DNA of 6,889 bases from Opitutus sp. GAS368 (GTDB lineage: Bacteria; Verrucomicrobiota; Verrucomicrobiia; Opitutales; Opitutaceae). A model generated the notes under the pieces. It was given only the letters and a program-made list of their open reading frames with translations, was not told the DNA's origin and made no database searches. Below, one piece after another: positions 5,026 through 6,889 of this stretch. Within the stretch, counting starts at the first letter, position 1; every line of letters begins with the position of its first letter. The stretch lies in NCBI GenBank assembly GCA_945862035.1, contig CAMAXB010000166.1, forward strand, positions 1 to 6,889, given 5' to 3'. Made by a program: the position numbers and the translations under genes.

Positions 5026-5736
5026 TCACTTCACCGCGCGCACCTTCACGCTGCGGTAGTACACCACATCCCCGTGGTCCTGCAGCACGATGTGGCCCTC
5101 CGTCAGCGTCGCGAACTTCGCCTGGGGCTTGAACTTGCTGCCGGCGATCATCGCCTTACCCTCGGGGCTCGCGAGGTCGGCCTCGAGGAGCTTCTTCCCG
5201 TTCAGCCAGTGCTCCACGCGCCAGCCTTTCACCACCACCTTCGCCAGGTTCCACTCGCCCACCGGCTTGGTCACATCCGGGCCCGCCGCGATCAGATCAT
5301 ACAGCGATCCCGCCCGGTGTGACTCGATCTTATTGTCCGCCCCGTCGATGTTATCGAGAATCTGGTACTCCGGTCCCGTGTGCCACGGGGCCTTCTCGCC
5401 CAGACCCGAGCGATAGATGATGCCGCTGTTCGCGCCCTTCGCGACCTTCCACTCCAGCGAGAGCTCGAAGTCGCCAAACATCTCCTTCGTCACGAGGTCA
5501 CCCCCGCGCGCCACCCACACCAGCGCGCCGTTCTCCACCTTCCAGTTGGTCGGCGTGCCGTCCGTCGCGAAGCCGCGCCAGCCGTCCAGGGTCTTGCCGT
5601 CAAAAAGCAGTTTCCAACCCGCCGCGGCTTCGGCCGAGGTCAGCGTGTTGGGTTCGGCCGCGGACGTGACAAACGGGGCCACCGCCAGCGCGGCAGCCAG
5701 GCTCAGGGAACGCAGGGTCGTTTTCAGGGGGATCAT
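5026..5736 (-). CDS. secreted 3-keto-disaccharide hydrolase (DUF1080) family protein
   Basis: The 236-residue product has a signal peptide (1 to about 26, MIPLKTTLRSL then an Ala-rich core, likely cleaved after VTSA), so it should act in the periplasm or outside the cell. The rest is one complete PF06439/DUF1080 domain of the concanavalin-like beta-sandwich type: WKLLFDGKTLDGWRG (41-55), W..ENGALV (65-73), DFELSLEWK..KGANSGIIYR (89-109), GPEYQILDN (121-129), HRAGSLYDLI (140-149), GEWNLAKVVVKG (160-171) and a closing GHIVLQDHGDVVYYRSVKVR region (214-233). Family members hydrolyse glycosides whose sugar has been oxidised at C3. The ATG at 5736 is chosen because it starts the signal peptide and lies 14 bp after the upstream stop; the longer reading would run through the cytochrome gene. 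No purine-rich ribosome-binding site precedes it, so translational coupling to the cytochrome gene is likely. Confidence 0.9.
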   Translation of the reverse strand: MIPLKTTLRSLSLAAALAVAPFVTSAAEPNTLTSAEAAAGWKLLFDGKTLDGWRGFATDGTPTNWKVENGALVWVARGGDLVTKEMFGDFELSLEWKVAKGANSGIIYRSGLGEKAPWHTGPEYQILDNIDGADNKIESHRAGSLYDLIAAGPDVTKPVGEWNLAKVVVKGWRVEHWLNGKKLLEADLASPEGKAMIAGSKFKPQAKFATLTEGHIVLQDHGDVVYYRSVKVRAVK

Positions 5737-5760
5737 GGGGGGCAGGGGGATCAGGGGTTG
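5725..5760. repeat. 18-bp tandem duplication at the cytochrome stop/DUF1080 start junction
   Basis: Two 18-bp units (5725-5742 and 5743-5760) share an identical first 11 bases, CAGGGGGATCA. On the minus strand each copy reads TGATCCCCCTG: one supplies the TGA stop of the cytochrome gene and the other overlaps the ATG start of the DUF1080 gene. The result is a pyrimidine-rich leader with no Shine-Dalgarno sequence. Confidence 0.7.
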
Positions 5761-6889
5761 GACGAATTTTGCAGGGTGCGAAGATAAGCGTAGAGCGCGT
5801 CCCACTGGGCGCGGGTGTCGCCGTCGAGCACGTCCGCGTTCAGCGTGCGCCCGGCCGTGTCGGTAAACTTGGGCATTTTCGTGCCGGGCACAACCCGCAA
5901 GGGATTGTCCATCCAACGAATAAAGTACTCCGGCCGGATCCGCTCCGTGACGTAGGCAAAGTTCACCCCGGGCGCGCCAAAGGGCGCTGTCGCCGGGGTC
6001 TCGCCCACGGCGTGACACGCGAGACAGTTAAAAGCCTCCGTCCCGGCCAGCAAATGCCCCGCCGCGATCTGCTCCGCCGTCGCCGCGGCGCCCGCATCAT
6101 CCGCAGGTGTCACCGCCGGGGCGCCATGCTCCGCCGCGAGCCCGGCCGCCAGGGCCTCTGCCCGCGCCGGAAACGCCGGCATGCGCGCCGCCAGCCAAGG
6201 CCGCGCGCGATAAGACAGCGCCCCCGCCAGCTGCGCCTGCATCCACTCGGGCTTCAGCTTCTCGCCTGCCCAGGTCAGCAGCGGCGGATCCAAGTCCACG
6301 CTGCTCTCCTCGCCCTCATCCGGCGGCGGACGCCCGGGGTGCGCGGCCTCGTGCGCCGCGATTTCCGCGGTGAGACTCGTGTAAACGGCGCCCACGCCGT
6401 CGCGGGCGTGACACGCGGAGCACTGCAGGTCCACCCACTGGCGCCGCGCAAACTCGACCGGCGCATCATGCACCAGGACGCCCGTCCCCGCCCCCGCAAA
6501 CGCCCGCAGCGCCGCACGCTGCCGCGCGTTGAAGGCAAAATCCGGGGCCGCCCCCCGCCCCACCGCGTCCTCCGCGACGCAGCCGCGCGTCCAGCCGCCG
6601 GCCAGCGTCGCCGCAAAGTCCTGCGCGCGCACCGGGCCCGCCGGCGCGTGACAATTCAAACAGCTCTTTGCCACAAAGCTCTCCTGCCCGCGGATCGGAT
6701 CGCCCTTCGCCGCCGCCGCGACCCGCACCGGCGTCTCCTGCGCGAGCAGGAAGGCCGTGAGCGCCGCCGCCTCGGCTTCGCTCAGCTTGAAATTCGGCAT
6801 GCGCGTGCCCGGCCGCAGCGTGTGCGGATCGGCAATCCACGCCGCCAGCCAGTCCGTCTGAAATCGCTCCCCCGCCGCGCCCAGGTACG
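5751..6889 (-). CDS. multi-haem cytochrome c, C-terminal part (5' end off-window)
   Basis: The frame is open to the right edge: 378 visible residues beginning YLGAAGERFQTDW. An internal ATG at 6800 falls in GTRMPNF, a cytochrome methionine-ligand motif, so it is not the start. Three haem-binding CXXCH motifs are visible: CLNCH (76-80; 6662-6648), CSACH (156-160; 6422-6408) and CLACH (288-292; 6026-6012). Methionines in MPNF (30), MPAF (236) and MPKF (338) are candidate distal ligands. The first belongs to a domain whose CXXCH must lie upstream, giving at least four haem domains in the whole protein. The domain with CLNCH has no methionine before the next haem motif. The protein should be periplasmic, where c-type haems are attached, and should carry electrons. 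The DUF1080 gene follows after 14 bp on the same strand, indicating an operon. A link to periplasmic sugar oxidation is inferred. Confidence 0.88.
   Translation of the reverse strand, partial: YLGAAGERFQTDWLAAWIADPHTLRPGTRMPNFKLSEAEAAALTAFLLAQETPVRVAAAAKGDPIRGQESFVAKSCLNCHAPAGPVRAQDFAATLAGGWTRGCVAEDAVGRGAAPDFAFNARQRAALRAFAGAGTGVLVHDAPVEFARRQWVDLQCSACHARDGVGAVYTSLTAEIAAHEAAHPGRPPPDEGEESSVDLDPPLLTWAGEKLKPEWMQAQLAGALSYRARPWLAARMPAFPARAEALAAGLAAEHGAPAVTPADDAGAAATAEQIAAGHLLAGTEAFNCLACHAVGETPATAPFGAPGVNFAYVTERIRPEYFIRWMDNPLRVVPGTKMPKFTDTAGRTLNADVLDGDTRAQWDALYAYLRTLQNSSNP

Overview
The window looks like a chromosomal segment of a GC-rich Verrucomicrobiota bacterium, most likely near the Opitutales/Opitutaceae. 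This is inferred from the gene content (a 3-keto-disaccharide hydrolase/DUF1080 protein next to a multi-haem cytochrome c, a Gram-negative TonB-dependent receptor, a double-domain Asp/Glu racemase) and from intergenic spaces packed with short AT-rich quasi-repeats. No rRNA or tRNA gene or other taxonomic marker is present, so the assignment is soft. All four substantial genes lie on the minus strand. Layout, left to right: 1-244 is non-coding, with a pair of 19-bp direct repeats that may be an old insertion-sequence end, a decamer repeat and a possible terminator. 245-1699 (-) encodes a 484-aa protein made of two Asp/Glu racemase-like domains. Only the C-terminal domain keeps the two catalytic cysteines, and the N-terminal domain carries an in-frame palindromic repeat element. 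1700-2521 is a repeat-rich spacer holding AT-rich palindromes joined to GC-rich hairpins, a roughly 50-bp tandem duplication and one small plus-strand ORF (2039-2254) whose 3' end runs into one of these repeats. 2522-4729 (-) encodes a TonB-dependent outer-membrane receptor. 4730-5025 is a second spacer with the same repeat families. 5026-5736 (-) encodes a secreted DUF1080 protein. 5751-6889 (-) is the C-terminal part of a multi-haem cytochrome c whose start lies beyond the right edge. How the genes may work together: the cytochrome gene and the DUF1080 gene are 14 bp apart on the same strand and very probably form one operon. A plausible inference is a periplasmic sugar-oxidation route in which a glycoside 3-dehydrogenase, possibly encoded off-window, donates electrons to the cytochrome and the DUF1080 enzyme cleaves the resulting 3-keto-glycoside. 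The TonB receptor and the racemase are separated by repeat-filled spacers and are probably independent transcription units. I see no defence system, CRISPR array, tRNA or complete mobile element. The most unusual points are the in-frame palindromic insertion in the racemase, the one-active-site double racemase, and the compound AT/GC repeat modules that bracket the small ORF in inverted orientation.
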